Source: AWTP1-13 sp050248715 | GTDB taxonomy: Bacteria; Pseudomonadota; Alphaproteobacteria; Rhizobiales; Hyphomicrobiaceae | Length of the DNA: 64,000 nt | Reading direction: 5' to 3' | NCBI GenBank assembly: GCA_050248715.1 | Contig: JBFWRV010000014.1 | Span: 35,816-99,815, forward strand | The notes under the pieces: generated by a model | What the model was told of the DNA's origin: nothing | The model's database searches: none | What the model saw: the letters and a program-made list of their open reading frames with translations, nothing else | Part shown: piece after piece, positions 7,842 to 16,029 of the stretch | Position numbering within the stretch: the stretch's first letter is position 1 | Layout of the letters: every line of letters starts with the position of its first letter | Translations under genes and position numbers: made by a program

Positions 7842-8448
7842 CGACTTTCGGGCCGGCTCCCGGACCAGGATCTGCCGACTTAGCCAGCGGCAGCGGCTTG
7901 GCCGGCGGCTTGTCCCCACCCGCCCCGCGCTCGGCGGCCTTCTCTGCCTGTGGGCGCCGCGGCGCGCGGGACTTCTTCCCCGCGCGCGCAGGCTCGACTT
8001 TCGCCGAGTCCATGGGTGCCTCGCGGGGAGCGACACGCTGGCCTGCGCTGCGGGGGGCAGCCACCTGCTGAGGAGCTGCCTCCTCGGCCTCCGCCTCGTC
8101 GAACTGAAGCCCGTACGGCACGCTCGGGTCGAAGAACACCTTGATGGCGGAGAACGGCACGACCAGCCGCTCGGGGATGCTGTCGAACGTCAGGTTCACT
8201 TCGAACCGGTCGTCGCTGACGATGAGGTCCCAGAACCGATGCTGGAGAACGACCGTCATCTCCTCGGGGTATTTCTCCCTCAGGCGGTCGGAGAGGGAAA
8301 CGCCGGGAACGTCGGTCTTGAAGGCGATATAGAAATGATGCTCGCCAGGCAGCCCGGTCTCGGCCACCCGCGTCAGGACGGTGCGCACGATGCCGCGCAT
8401 GGCATTTTGCGCCAACGTCTCGTAGTCGATTTCCCTGTCCGCCGTCAT
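7813..8448 (-). CDS. sspB: SspB family ClpXP adaptor protein
   Basis: A 211-residue protein with the alphaproteobacterial SspB fold at residues 1-115: start MTADREIDYETLAQNAMR, then HHFYIAFKTDVPGVSLSDRL, YPEEMTVVLQHRFWDLIV and VPFSAIKVFFDPSVPYGLQF. A disordered Ala/Pro/Lys/Arg-rich tail follows and ends in PKVVNIDAFRKK, the likely ClpX-contacting end of the adaptor. SspB tethers ssrA-tagged proteins to ClpXP. The gene lies about 90 bases downstream of ssrA on the same strand, so tag and tag receptor are neighbours. A 36-codon in-frame extension upstream of ATG 8448 would run into the tmRNA gene and is rejected. No clear ribosome site is seen. Confidence 0.9.
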   Translation of the reverse strand: MTADREIDYETLAQNAMRGIVRTVLTRVAETGLPGEHHFYIAFKTDVPGVSLSDRLREKYPEEMTVVLQHRFWDLIVSDDRFEVNLTFDSIPERLVVPFSAIKVFFDPSVPYGLQFDEAEAEEAAPQQVAAPRSAGQRVAPREAPMDSAKVEPARAGKKSRAPRRPQAEKAAERGAGGDKPPAKPLPLAKSADPGPGAGPKVVNIDAFRKK

Positions 8449-8539
8449 GCCCGACAAGAGACCACGGGCGGCGCCGTGGTGCAAGAAAGTGGAGGGCTTC
8501 TGTTGCCCGGTGCCCTCCGAAACCGCGCCTGACGTTGCT

Positions 8540-8825
8540 AGACGCCAGGGCTTCAAGTTCAGGCTTTTCGCGCCGCGTTACGCAGCGAGAGCAGCCTCAG
8601 CATAGTTGTCGTTGGCAACTATTCTGAATGACCCGATAACGGCGGTATCATGCCGAGCGAAAGCGCGTCCTTTACACCCTCGTCGATCCTAGTTCGCCCC
8701 CGCCGCAAGGGTCAGACATCCAGCTCTCGATGCCTGGCCCCTGGGGTGGAGGCGCCGGGTACTGCCCCCGGGTCCGATAGGCTTATTCCGACGTCCATTT
8801 ATCGCCATAGCCGGACGAATCCGGC
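8540..8825 (-). ncRNA. ssrA: tmRNA, circularly permuted two-piece form (ends approximate)
   Basis: Read on the minus strand, the acceptor piece comes first and ends near 8745. Its T-arm-like stem is CCGGG-GGCAGTA-CCCGG and the 3' acceptor strand is CGCCTCC (8754-8748), followed by discriminator A. After a spacer of about 45 bases the coding piece begins with GGGGGCGAACTAGGATCGAC at 8701, whose first seven bases pair with CGCCTCC (one G-U). It carries the tag reading frame at 8616-8578. This order is the permuted gene of alphaproteobacteria, whose RNA is cut into two base-paired pieces. After the discriminator the DNA reads CCCCA, so a plain CCA is not directly encoded at that point. Outer ends are estimates. 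Confidence 0.88.
8578..8616 (-). other. tmRNA proteolysis-tag reading frame (ANDNYAEAALAA)
   Basis: Twelve codons beginning GCC AAC GAC AAC TAT and ending CTC GCT GCG TAA encode ANDNYAEAALAA. Together with the alanine carried by tmRNA this is added to proteins on stalled ribosomes. The start ANDN binds SspB in related systems and the end LAA is recognised by ClpX, so the tag agrees with the adjacent sspB gene. Confidence 0.92.
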
Positions 8826-8925
8826 CCCCATAATATAGGGGAGGCTGGCGTCAAATGAAAGCTGTGCCCTGCCCGCCAGCGCTCGCCCCGACCAAGTCGG
8901 CCTGACGAGGAGGCTCAAAAGTTCC

Positions 8926-9687
8926 GTGGAAAATCAAAAACCTGAGCGGTCGAAGCTGCTTCGGGGACCGCCCGCGTACGTTCCCAGAACACCATGGGGT
9001 GGAGTTCCGGCCGCGGCGGCAGCCGTCGTCATCCTGGCGGTGGCGCTGGCGTCCGCGGCGGTTGCACAGCTTCTCGGCATGGTACCGGTTTCGCTCGGCG
9101 GAGCAAGGCTGGGGCAGGACCCCGACGTGCTCAGGACGCTGGCACTGTGGCAGGTCCTCACCATAGCGCTGACTCTTATGGCCTCGGGCCTCTTCGGCGG
9201 CAAGGCGCTGGAGGTGCTGGCGCTTCACCAGCCTGCGGGGTCCCCCCTGGTCTACCTCGAGGCCATCGGGCTGATGCTCCTCATGCAGGTTGCCGTCAGC
9301 GGCGTGCAATATGTCTTCTTTTCCGACGATATGTATGCCGATCTGCGCCCTCTCGTCGGGATCTTCGGCGATCAATGGCTGCTGGCGCTGCTGGTCGTCG
9401 GCATCGGCGCCCCGCTCTCGGAGGAACTCTTGTTCCGGGGCTTCCTGCTGTCAGCCCTGGCTCGCTCCCAGCTCGGCTTCGCTGGGGGCACGATCATCAC
9501 CACGACCTGGTGGACGCTTCTGCATTGGGGCTACTCGGCAGCCGGTATTCTCGAGGTGTTCCTGATCGGCCTGTTCCTCTCGTGGCTGCTTTGGCGGACG
9601 GGGAGCCTGCGCGTACCCATCTTCTGCCATGCGCTGTATAACTCGCTGATCGTCGTGTTTCTCAGGCACGTGCCCCTGCCGCCGTGA
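8926..9687 (+). CDS. CPBP family intramembrane metalloprotease
   Basis: A 253-residue membrane protein of the CAAX protease/bacteriocin-processing family. Motif 1 is SEELLFRGFLLSAL near residues 165-178 (EExxxR), motif 2 is LLHWGYSA (His) and motif 3 is FCHALYNSLIVV (HxxxN). These glutamates and histidines are the catalytic and metal-binding residues of Rce1-type glutamic proteases. About six to eight membrane spans are visible. GTG 8926 is used because AGGAGG at 8908-8913 lies upstream. The gene is divergent from ssrA. Substrate is unknown; such proteins act in peptide processing, self-immunity or membrane homeostasis. Confidence 0.85.
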   Translation: MENQKPERSKLLRGPPAYVPRTPWGGVPAAAAAVVILAVALASAAVAQLLGMVPVSLGGARLGQDPDVLRTLALWQVLTIALTLMASGLFGGKALEVLALHQPAGSPLVYLEAIGLMLLMQVAVSGVQYVFFSDDMYADLRPLVGIFGDQWLLALLVVGIGAPLSEELLFRGFLLSALARSQLGFAGGTIITTTWWTLLHWGYSAAGILEVFLIGLFLSWLLWRTGSLRVPIFCHALYNSLIVVFLRHVPLPP

Positions 9688-9753
9688 GGTAGGGCCGTGC
9701 GTTGCACAATTTGTCCTGCTGAAGCGCCTGCGGAATCGCAGTAGCTTGGATAA

Positions 9754-10548
9754 ATGGAGCAATATCTCGACCTCATGCGCCGAGTGCGCAAAGAAGGCGT
9801 GCGCAAGACGGATCGCACGGGCACGGGCACACTTAGCGTGTTCGGGCATCAGATGCGCTTCGACCTAGCGAACGGCTTTCCTCTTGTCACCACCAAGAAG
9901 CTTCATCTGAAGTCCATCATCCATGAGCTCCTCTGGTTCCTCTCTGGCAGGACAAACATTGAGGACCTCACGAAGGAGGGGGTACACATCTGGGATGAGT
10001 GGGCTGATGAAGAGGGCAATCTAGGACCGGTCTACGGCGAGCAATGGCGGTGCTGGCGAAAACCAGATGGCGGAACAGTCAATCAAATTGCGGACGCGGT
10101 CCAGTTGTTGAAGTCAAATCCGGACAGTCGTCGGATTATTGTTTCCGCCTGGAACCCGGCGGATATTCCCAGAATGAGATTGGCACCCTGCCATTGCCTC
10201 TTCCAATTCTACGTCGCGGAAGGACGTCTCTCTTGCCAGCTCTACCAGCGTTCGGCTGACGTGTTCCTAGGTGTGCCGTTCAACATCGCAAGCTACGCGT
10301 TGTTGACAATGATGATGGCACAGGTGACTGGCCTTAAGGTCGGAGAGTTCGTCCACACGTTTGGGGACGCGCATCTCTATCTGAATCACCTTGAGAAGGC
10401 CGACCAGCAATTGGCCCGCTCCCCCAGACCGCTACCAACAATGCACATCAATTCTGAGGTCAAATCGATCTTTCACTTCATGTATGAGGATTTTGGACTC
10501 ACCGGCTACGACCCGCACCCGCACATCAAGGCCGAGGTGGCGGTGTGA
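9754..10548 (+). CDS. thyA: Thymidylate synthase
   Basis: A full-length 264-residue ThyA, the same length as the E. coli enzyme. It methylates dUMP to dTMP with methylene-tetrahydrofolate, leaving dihydrofolate. The catalytic Cys146 lies in LAPCHCLFQFYV, the dUMP-binding segment is QLYQRSADVFLGVPFNIASY, and the C-terminus AEVAV closes the active site. The stop overlaps folA by four bases, so product recycling is coupled. Base composition stands out: several 60-base lines are only 38-48% GC, against about 75% just inside folA, with codons such as AAT, TTG, TCT and ATT rare in neighbours. This suggests recent acquisition of thyA in place. Confidence 0.97.
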   Translation: MEQYLDLMRRVRKEGVRKTDRTGTGTLSVFGHQMRFDLANGFPLVTTKKLHLKSIIHELLWFLSGRTNIEDLTKEGVHIWDEWADEEGNLGPVYGEQWRCWRKPDGGTVNQIADAVQLLKSNPDSRRIIVSAWNPADIPRMRLAPCHCLFQFYVAEGRLSCQLYQRSADVFLGVPFNIASYALLTMMMAQVTGLKVGEFVHTFGDAHLYLNHLEKADQQLARSPRPLPTMHINSEVKSIFHFMYEDFGLTGYDPHPHIKAEVAV

Positions 10549-11066
10549 GCGGCAAGCCGGCCCGCATCGCCCTCGTCGTCGCGGTGGGGGAGAACGGGGT
10601 CATCGGCCGCGACGGCCAGTTGCCCTGGCGGCTGCCGTCCGATCTCCGGCGCTTCCGCACGCTGACGCTCGGCAAGCCGGTCATCATGGGCCGGAAGACC
10701 TACGCATCGATCGGCAAGCCGCTCGATGGCCGCGACAACATCGTGCTCACGCGCCAGCGAGGATTTCGGGCAGCGGGCGCGCACGTCGCATCGTCACTGG
10801 AGGAGGCGGTCGCGCTCGGTCGCAAGCTGGCGGCGGAGCGGGATGCCGAGGAGATCGCCATCATTGGCGGGGAGGAGATATTCCGTGCCGCCCTGGCTTT
10901 GGCCGACCGGATCTACCTCACGCGTGTCAGTGCCGCCCCGCTCGGGGATACCCGCTTTGAGGAGCCGGACCCGAAGGCGTGGCGGCAGACGGCAAGCGAG
11001 CCCATGCCGCAGGGTCCCAGAGACGAATTCTCGGCGGAATTCATTGTCTTGGACCGGCAGGATTGA
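10545..11066 (+). CDS. folA: Dihydrofolate reductase
   Basis: A 173-residue DHFR, which regenerates tetrahydrofolate with NADPH after the thymidylate synthase step. Typical segments are IALVVAVGENGVIGRDGQLPW at the start (substrate loop with LPWRLPSDLRRFR), PVIMGRKTYASIGKPLDGRDN for the nucleotide site, and IAIIGGEEIFRAALALADRIYLT. The start is GTG 10545, overlapping the thyA stop (GTGA). Its composition is the high-GC genome norm, unlike thyA. About 220 bases without a gene follow before hflK. Confidence 0.95.
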   Translation: MSGKPARIALVVAVGENGVIGRDGQLPWRLPSDLRRFRTLTLGKPVIMGRKTYASIGKPLDGRDNIVLTRQRGFRAAGAHVASSLEEAVALGRKLAAERDAEEIAIIGGEEIFRAALALADRIYLTRVSAAPLGDTRFEEPDPKAWRQTASEPMPQGPRDEFSAEFIVLDRQD

Positions 11067-11288
11067 CGCAGCCGCTCCTGGCGCTGGCGGCCGCCCCACC
11101 CCATATTAGCCACCTGCGCACGTTCATTTGCGCGCACCACGAGGACGCCCTATAAGCAACACAGGTGGCGGATTTCCTAGCAGTAGCGAGGTTGCAGCCC
11201 ATTTTGGCCCGGTCGATTGCCGGGGCAAAGTGCTCAACGCGCAACCAGCATGAAGCAACCAGCGCGACGATGCCGAAAGGTTCACTGA

Positions 11289-12386
11289 ATGCCGTGGAGT
11301 AATCAAGGCGGAGGCGGCCGCAGAGGCGGCGGCGGTCCGTGGGGGCAGGGGCCATCCGGTGGGTCGCATCACCAGCCCGATCTCGAGGAGCTGCTCAAGC
11401 GGAGCCAGGACAAGCTCAAGCAGGTCATGCCGGGTGGAACCGGCCTTCCCGGCTCCTTCGTCTTTCTGGTCGCCGTGGTGCTGGCGGCGGTGGTTGCCTT
11501 CTACGCTTTCACCTTCAAGGTCGGCGCCGATGAGCTCGGTGTCGTCATGCGATTCGGCAAGCCGATCCGCAACGAGCCGCCGGGCCTGCACTTCCGCCTG
11601 CCTTACCCGATCGAGGAGGTGCGCCTGCCGAAGGTGACCCAGCAGAACATCATCGAGGTCGGCATGCGCACGGGCCAGGGCCGCGGCTTCACCGGCGTGC
11701 GCGATGTGCCCGAGGAGAGCCTGATGCTGACGGGCGACGAGAACATCGTCGACGTGGACTTCGTCGTCTTCTGGCGCATCAAGGACGCGCAGGCCTTCCT
11801 TTTCAACATCCAGAACCCCCAGGTCACCGTGAAGGAGGTGGCCGAGAGCGCGATGCGCGAGGTCGTGGGCCAGAACAAGATCCAGCCGATCCTGACCGAG
11901 GCTCGGCAAAAGACCGAGCAGGCCGTGCAGGCGCTGATGCAGTCGACGCTGGATCACTATGGCGCGGGCATCCGCGTCGACCAGGTGCAGCTGCAGAAGG
12001 TGGATCCGCCGACCCAGGTGATCGACGCGTTCCGCGATGTGCAGGCCGCCCGCGCCGACCAGGAGCGCCTGCAGAACGAGGCGTATGCCTATGCCCGACG
12101 CGTGGTGCCGGAGGCGCGCGGCGAGGCCGAGCGCATCCTGCAGGCTGCACGTGCCTACAAGGAGGGGACGGTGGCGGAGGCCACGGGACAGACGGCTCGC
12201 TTCCTCAAAGTCTACGACGAATACAAGAAGGCTCCCGACGTGACGCGCAAGCGCATCTATCTGGAGACGATGGAGCGCGTGCTCGGCGGCACCGACAAGA
12301 TCATTCTCGACAGCAAGAGCGGCCAGGGCGTCGTGCCCTTCCTGCCGCTCGACCAGCTGCAAAAGAAAAAGGAAGGGGCGAACTGA
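11289..12386 (+). CDS. hflK: HflK, membrane protease modulator
   Basis: A 365-residue SPFH/prohibitin protein. The N-terminus is Gly/Gln-rich and disordered (MPWSNQGGGGRRGGGGPWGQ). One membrane span follows (PGSFVFLVAVVLAAVVAFYAF, in two parts) and then the SPFH domain with VGADELGVVMRFGKPIRNEPPGL. A long helical region with Glu/Arg repeats is at residues 240-310. HflK and HflC form a periplasmic-side cage around the FtsH protease and restrain it. The stop and the hflC start overlap (TGATG). The ribosome site is weak (AAAGG at 11276-11280). Confidence 0.95.
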   Translation: MPWSNQGGGGRRGGGGPWGQGPSGGSHHQPDLEELLKRSQDKLKQVMPGGTGLPGSFVFLVAVVLAAVVAFYAFTFKVGADELGVVMRFGKPIRNEPPGLHFRLPYPIEEVRLPKVTQQNIIEVGMRTGQGRGFTGVRDVPEESLMLTGDENIVDVDFVVFWRIKDAQAFLFNIQNPQVTVKEVAESAMREVVGQNKIQPILTEARQKTEQAVQALMQSTLDHYGAGIRVDQVQLQKVDPPTQVIDAFRDVQAARADQERLQNEAYAYARRVVPEARGEAERILQAARAYKEGTVAEATGQTARFLKVYDEYKKAPDVTRKRIYLETMERVLGGTDKIILDSKSGQGVVPFLPLDQLQKKKEGAN

Positions 12387-13291
12387 TGCTTAGAGCGCTC
12401 CTCGCGGCCCTCGTGGTCATTGCCGGCGCCGTCGGCGCCGCCGCCTATTTCGCGCTGTTCATCGTGCACGTGAACGAGCAGGCAATCGTGCTCGAGTTCG
12501 GCAAGCCCGTGCGCATCATCAACGAGCCGGGCCTGTTCTGGAAGATTCCCGTGGTGCAGACGGTCGACTATTTCGACAAGCGCATCCTCGATCTCGACAC
12601 GGCGCAGCAGGAGGTGACGGCCTCTGATCAGAAGCGCCTCGTGGTCGATGCCTTCGCCCGCTATCGCATCATCGACCCGCTGCTGTTCTACCAAACCGTG
12701 CGCGACGAGCGCAGCGTACGCTCCAGGCTCGGGCCGATCGTGGAATCTTCGATCCGCCGGGTGCTTGGTGGGGCCACCTTCGAGGACGTGGTGCGGGACA
12801 AGCGCGAGGTGCTGATGAAGCACATCGCCCAGCAGGTCAACGAGGAAGGCAAGGAGTTCGGCCTCGAGGTGGTGGACGTCCGTATCAAACGTGCGGACCT
12901 GCCCGAGCAGAACTCCAAGAACATCTTCGACCGCATGCGCGCGGAGCGCCAGCGCGAGGCCGCCGAGTTCCGCGCCGAGGGCGCGGCGCAGGGCAATCGC
13001 ATTCGCGCCGATGCCGACCGCCAGGTGACGATCATCAAGGCCGATGCGTCGCGCGAGGGCGAGCGCACGCGCGGCGAAGGCGATGCCGAACGCAACCGCA
13101 TCTTCGCCGACGCCTACGGCGGAGAGCGGGCCGACTTCTTCGCCTTCTATCGCTCGATGCAGGCCTACGAGCAGGGCATGCGGCCCGGCGATACGCGCAT
13201 GTTGCTGGCGCCCGACAGCGAGTTCTTCAGGTACTTCGCCAACCCGTTGGGCGGCGATCCGGCTCCGTCCGGCGGTCAAGCGAAACGATGA
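12386..13291 (+). CDS. hflC: HflC, membrane protease modulator
   Basis: A 301-residue partner of HflK with an N-terminal membrane span (LRALLAALVVIAGAVGAAAYFAL) and an SPFH domain containing VNEQAIVLEFGKPVRIINEPG. The diagnostic motif RIKRADLPEQNSKNIFDRMR lies at about residues 170-189. A helical tail rich in Glu/Arg/Ala precedes the C-terminus. It acts with HflK on FtsH in the inner membrane. The gene overlaps both neighbours, hflK by one base and the DUF2065 gene by four, giving one tight operon. Confidence 0.95.
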   Translation: MLRALLAALVVIAGAVGAAAYFALFIVHVNEQAIVLEFGKPVRIINEPGLFWKIPVVQTVDYFDKRILDLDTAQQEVTASDQKRLVVDAFARYRIIDPLLFYQTVRDERSVRSRLGPIVESSIRRVLGGATFEDVVRDKREVLMKHIAQQVNEEGKEFGLEVVDVRIKRADLPEQNSKNIFDRMRAERQREAAEFRAEGAAQGNRIRADADRQVTIIKADASREGERTRGEGDAERNRIFADAYGGERADFFAFYRSMQAYEQGMRPGDTRMLLAPDSEFFRYFANPLGGDPAPSGGQAKR

Positions 13292-13473
13292 ACGACCTGA
13301 TCGTTGCCTTCGGATTGGTGATGGTCTTCGAGGGCCTGCTCTGGGCCGCTGCACCCCAGCTCGGTCTCAAGCTCCTGGCCGCGGCCGCTCAGATGCCGGA
13401 GAATACATTGCGGACGGCCGGTGCCGTGGCGATGGCGGCGGGGTTCGTGATCGTATGGCTCACGCGTGGTTGA
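13288..13473 (+). CDS. DUF2065 small membrane protein
   Basis: A 61-residue protein with two hydrophobic segments, LIVAFGLVMVFEGLLWAAAP and TAGAVAMAAGFVIVWLTRG, typical of the DUF2065 family found after hflC in many proteobacteria. The start ATG overlaps the hflC stop (ATGA). Function is unknown; the conserved position suggests a role with the HflKC-FtsH complex. Confidence 0.85.
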   Translation: MNDLIVAFGLVMVFEGLLWAAAPQLGLKLLAAAAQMPENTLRTAGAVAMAAGFVIVWLTRG

Positions 13474-13484
13474 TGCGGCGCCGT

Positions 13485-13515
13485 TTGACAACACTGGCAT
13501 CATAGTCACTAGAAT
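13485..13515 (+). promoter_or_regulatory. Candidate sigma-70-like promoter for the DegP gene
   Basis: A perfect TTGACA at 13485-13490 is followed after 19 bases by TAGAAT at 13510-13515, about 35 bases before the protease start. The spacer is two bases longer than optimum. It would let the protease be transcribed separately from hflKC. Confidence 0.4.
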
Positions 13516-13549
13516 CTCGAGTGCAGCGAGCGCTTAGGAGACCCTGGCC

Positions 13550-15130
13550 ATGAGCCGCCCCGTGCAGTGCATGAAGTCCCTGAGGAATCTCTCCCGGGGG
13601 AGCGGCGAGGCGCGCTTGACCAGGCTTGCATGGTGGGCAAGCCTCGCGGCAGGGGCGGTCCTTCTCACGCTTGCGCCGGCCGTGTCGCAGACGGTGCGGG
13701 GTCCGACCAGTGTTGCCCCGGTCGCCGAGAAGCTGATCGACGCCGTGGTGAACATCTCCACAAGCCAGAACGTCAAGGGGCCCGAGGGCGTGCCGCTTCC
13801 GCGTGTGCCCAAGGGGGCTCCCTTCGAGGAATTCTTCGAGGACTTCTTCAACCGCAAGGGCAAGCGGGGCCCGTCGGACCGCAAGGTGTCCTCGCTCGGC
13901 TCCGGCTTCGTGGTCGACGGCAAGGAGGGCATCGTCGTCACCAACAATCACGTGATCGAGGGGGCCGACGAGATCATCGTGAACTTTTCCGACGGCTCCA
14001 AGCTGAAGGTCGACAAGGTGCTCGGCAAGGACACCAAGACCGACCTTGCCGTGCTCAAGGTGACGCCGAAGCGTACGCTCGCCTCCGTGCAGTTCGGTTC
14101 CTCCAACAGGCTGCGCGTCGGCGACTGGGTGATGGCCATCGGCAACCCGTTCGGCCTCGGAGGTTCGGTGACGGTCGGGATCATCTCGGCCAAGCAGCGC
14201 GACATCAATTCCGGGCCCTACGACGACTACCTGCAGACCGATGCCGCCATCAACAAGGGTAACTCCGGCGGACCGCTGTTCAACATGGACGGCGAGGTCA
14301 TCGGCGTGAACACGGCCATCATCTCGCCCACCGGCGGCTCGATCGGCATCGGCTTTGCCGTTCCATCCGATACCGCGGTGGTCGTCGTGGATCAGCTGCG
14401 CCAGTTCGGCGAGACGCGGCGCGGCTGGCTCGGCGTGAAGATCCAGACCATCACCGAGGACATGGTGGAGGCCTATGGCCTGAAGGAGAACACCGGTGCG
14501 CTGGTCGGAGGCGTTACGGCCGACAGCCCCGCCGCCAAGGCCGGCATCCAGGACGGCGACATCATCCTGAAGTTCGACGGCAAGGACGTAACGTCGATGC
14601 GCGGCCTGCCGCGGCTCGTTGCCCAGACACCGATCGGGAAGGATGTGGAGGTCGAGCTTCTGCGCAAGGGGCAGCGCACGACACTGACGGTGGCCATCGG
14701 CCGCCTGTTGGAGGAGGGCGAATCCGCCAAGGCGACAAAAGAAGTGCCCAGGAACAGGAACAGGGGCAAAGGCAAGGAGCGCGACAAGAACGACAAGGGG
14801 GACAAGGACGGCGGGAAATCGACGCCCTCGCGCTCGTCTCTGATCGGCCTGGGGCTAGCCCCCCTCAACGATGAGTTGCGCACCCAGCACAACATCGGCA
14901 AGGACGTCAAAGGCGTGATTGTGCTTGAGGTGGACCCCGCAAGCCCGGCAGCCGAGAAGGGCATCAAGATCGGTGACGTGATCGTGGAGGTAGCGCAGGA
15001 CGCCGTGACGACGCTGGACGATGTGGTCAAGGGCGTGGACAAGGTGAAGAATGCCGGGCGCAAGGCGGTGCTCCTGCGAGTGGAGGACGGCAAGGGCGGC
15101 CTGCGGTTCGTCGCCGTGCCCGTGCAGTGA
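13550..15130 (+). CDS. degP: DegP/HtrA (Do) family periplasmic serine protease
   Basis: A 526-residue protease with a long N-terminal signal region (hydrophobic core WWASLAAGAVLLTLAPAVS), a trypsin-like domain and two PDZ domains. The catalytic triad is His134 in TNNHVIEG, Asp165 in KTDLAVLK and Ser239 in KGNSGGPLF. PDZ1 spans about 285-375 and PDZ2 about 430-525. Between them is an unusual Lys/Asp/Arg-rich linker (about residues 395-425, with KGKERDKNDKGDKDGG). These enzymes degrade or refold damaged envelope proteins. The neighbouring hflKC operon is also about membrane protein quality control. ATG 13550 gives the longest plausible signal; a start at the Met of codon 8 is possible. Confidence 0.93.
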   Translation: MSRPVQCMKSLRNLSRGSGEARLTRLAWWASLAAGAVLLTLAPAVSQTVRGPTSVAPVAEKLIDAVVNISTSQNVKGPEGVPLPRVPKGAPFEEFFEDFFNRKGKRGPSDRKVSSLGSGFVVDGKEGIVVTNNHVIEGADEIIVNFSDGSKLKVDKVLGKDTKTDLAVLKVTPKRTLASVQFGSSNRLRVGDWVMAIGNPFGLGGSVTVGIISAKQRDINSGPYDDYLQTDAAINKGNSGGPLFNMDGEVIGVNTAIISPTGGSIGIGFAVPSDTAVVVVDQLRQFGETRRGWLGVKIQTITEDMVEAYGLKENTGALVGGVTADSPAAKAGIQDGDIILKFDGKDVTSMRGLPRLVAQTPIGKDVEVELLRKGQRTTLTVAIGRLLEEGESAKATKEVPRNRNRGKGKERDKNDKGDKDGGKSTPSRSSLIGLGLAPLNDELRTQHNIGKDVKGVIVLEVDPASPAAEKGIKIGDVIVEVAQDAVTTLDDVVKGVDKVKNAGRKAVLLRVEDGKGGLRFVAVPVQ

Positions 15131-15281
15131 GCGCCGGTGCGCAGGGACACATCGCCATGAACGGCGGTGTCGCGAGGGTTGGACAATAGAGCGGGGCCCG
15201 CGCTGCGGCGCGGGGTTGGTTGCGCCATGAAGCCGAGACGTCGCAGGGCCGGGCCTTGCGCAGCATGCATCGGGAGGTAAT

Positions 15282-15995
15282 GTGCCCGAGCGTCATAGCC
15301 TTTTCGATACCATCACGGATACCATCGCGCCCGTCCACAAGGACGGCTACAAGTTCGTGGCCATAGGCGCGGGCATCTCCCTCCTGCTGTTCCTTTTGTG
15401 GCCTCCTCTGGCTTGGCTTGCCGTGCTGGTGACCGCGTGGATCGTCTACTTCTTCCGCGATCCCGTCCGCGTGACGCCTCTGCGCGAAGGCCTCGTGGTC
15501 TCGCCGGCAGACGGGCGTGTGTGCGCCATCGAATTGGTGCGTCCGCCGCCTGAGCTCGGGCTCGGCGACGCGCAGCGGCTCAGGGTGTCCATCTTCCTGT
15601 CCGTCTTCGATGTCCACATCAACCGCTCGCCCGTGGCGGGACGCATCATGCGCTCGATCTACGTTCCCGGCAGTTTCCTGAATGCCGCCTCCGACAAGGC
15701 CAGTGAGGAGAACGAGCGGCGCAGCATCGTCATCGATACGGGCCAGGACGGCGAGATCGCCATCGTGCAGATCGCCGGCCTGATTGCCCGGCGCATCGTC
15801 ACGTTCGTGGAGGAGGGGGTCAGCGTCGGCGTGGGCGAGCGCGTGGGTCTCATCCGCTTCGGATCGCGCGTCGACCTGTTCCTGCCGCCTGGACGCGGCA
15901 CGCTCGTCGCCGTCGGTCAGCGTGCCGTGGGCGGCGAGACCGTCATGGCCGACTTGCGGTCGGCCGAGCAGGAGCGCGAGGCCCGCGCCCAGTAG
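15282..15995 (+). CDS. psd: Phosphatidylserine decarboxylase proenzyme, short form
   Basis: A 237-residue proenzyme of the short PSD class common in alphaproteobacteria. It cleaves itself between Gly194 and Ser195 (FGSRVDLFLP) to make the pyruvoyl group used to turn phosphatidylserine into phosphatidylethanolamine. A membrane hairpin lies at residues 24-57 (FVAIGAGISLLLFLLW and following). SVFDVHINRSPVAGRI holds conserved residues of the family. The start is GTG 15282 with GGGAGG at 15272-15277 just upstream. pssA follows after 34 bases, so the two steps of PE synthesis are encoded together. Confidence 0.95.
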   Translation: MPERHSLFDTITDTIAPVHKDGYKFVAIGAGISLLLFLLWPPLAWLAVLVTAWIVYFFRDPVRVTPLREGLVVSPADGRVCAIELVRPPPELGLGDAQRLRVSIFLSVFDVHINRSPVAGRIMRSIYVPGSFLNAASDKASEENERRSIVIDTGQDGEIAIVQIAGLIARRIVTFVEEGVSVGVGERVGLIRFGSRVDLFLPPGRGTLVAVGQRAVGGETVMADLRSAEQEREARAQ

Positions 15996-16029
15996 GGGAC
16001 CGAGCAAGGATCGAGGTCAGAGGTTTGCC

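Noticed and set aside
8449..8556. N-terminal extension of sspB
   Set aside because: It overlaps the 3' part of the tmRNA coding piece, and the family starts at ATG 8448.
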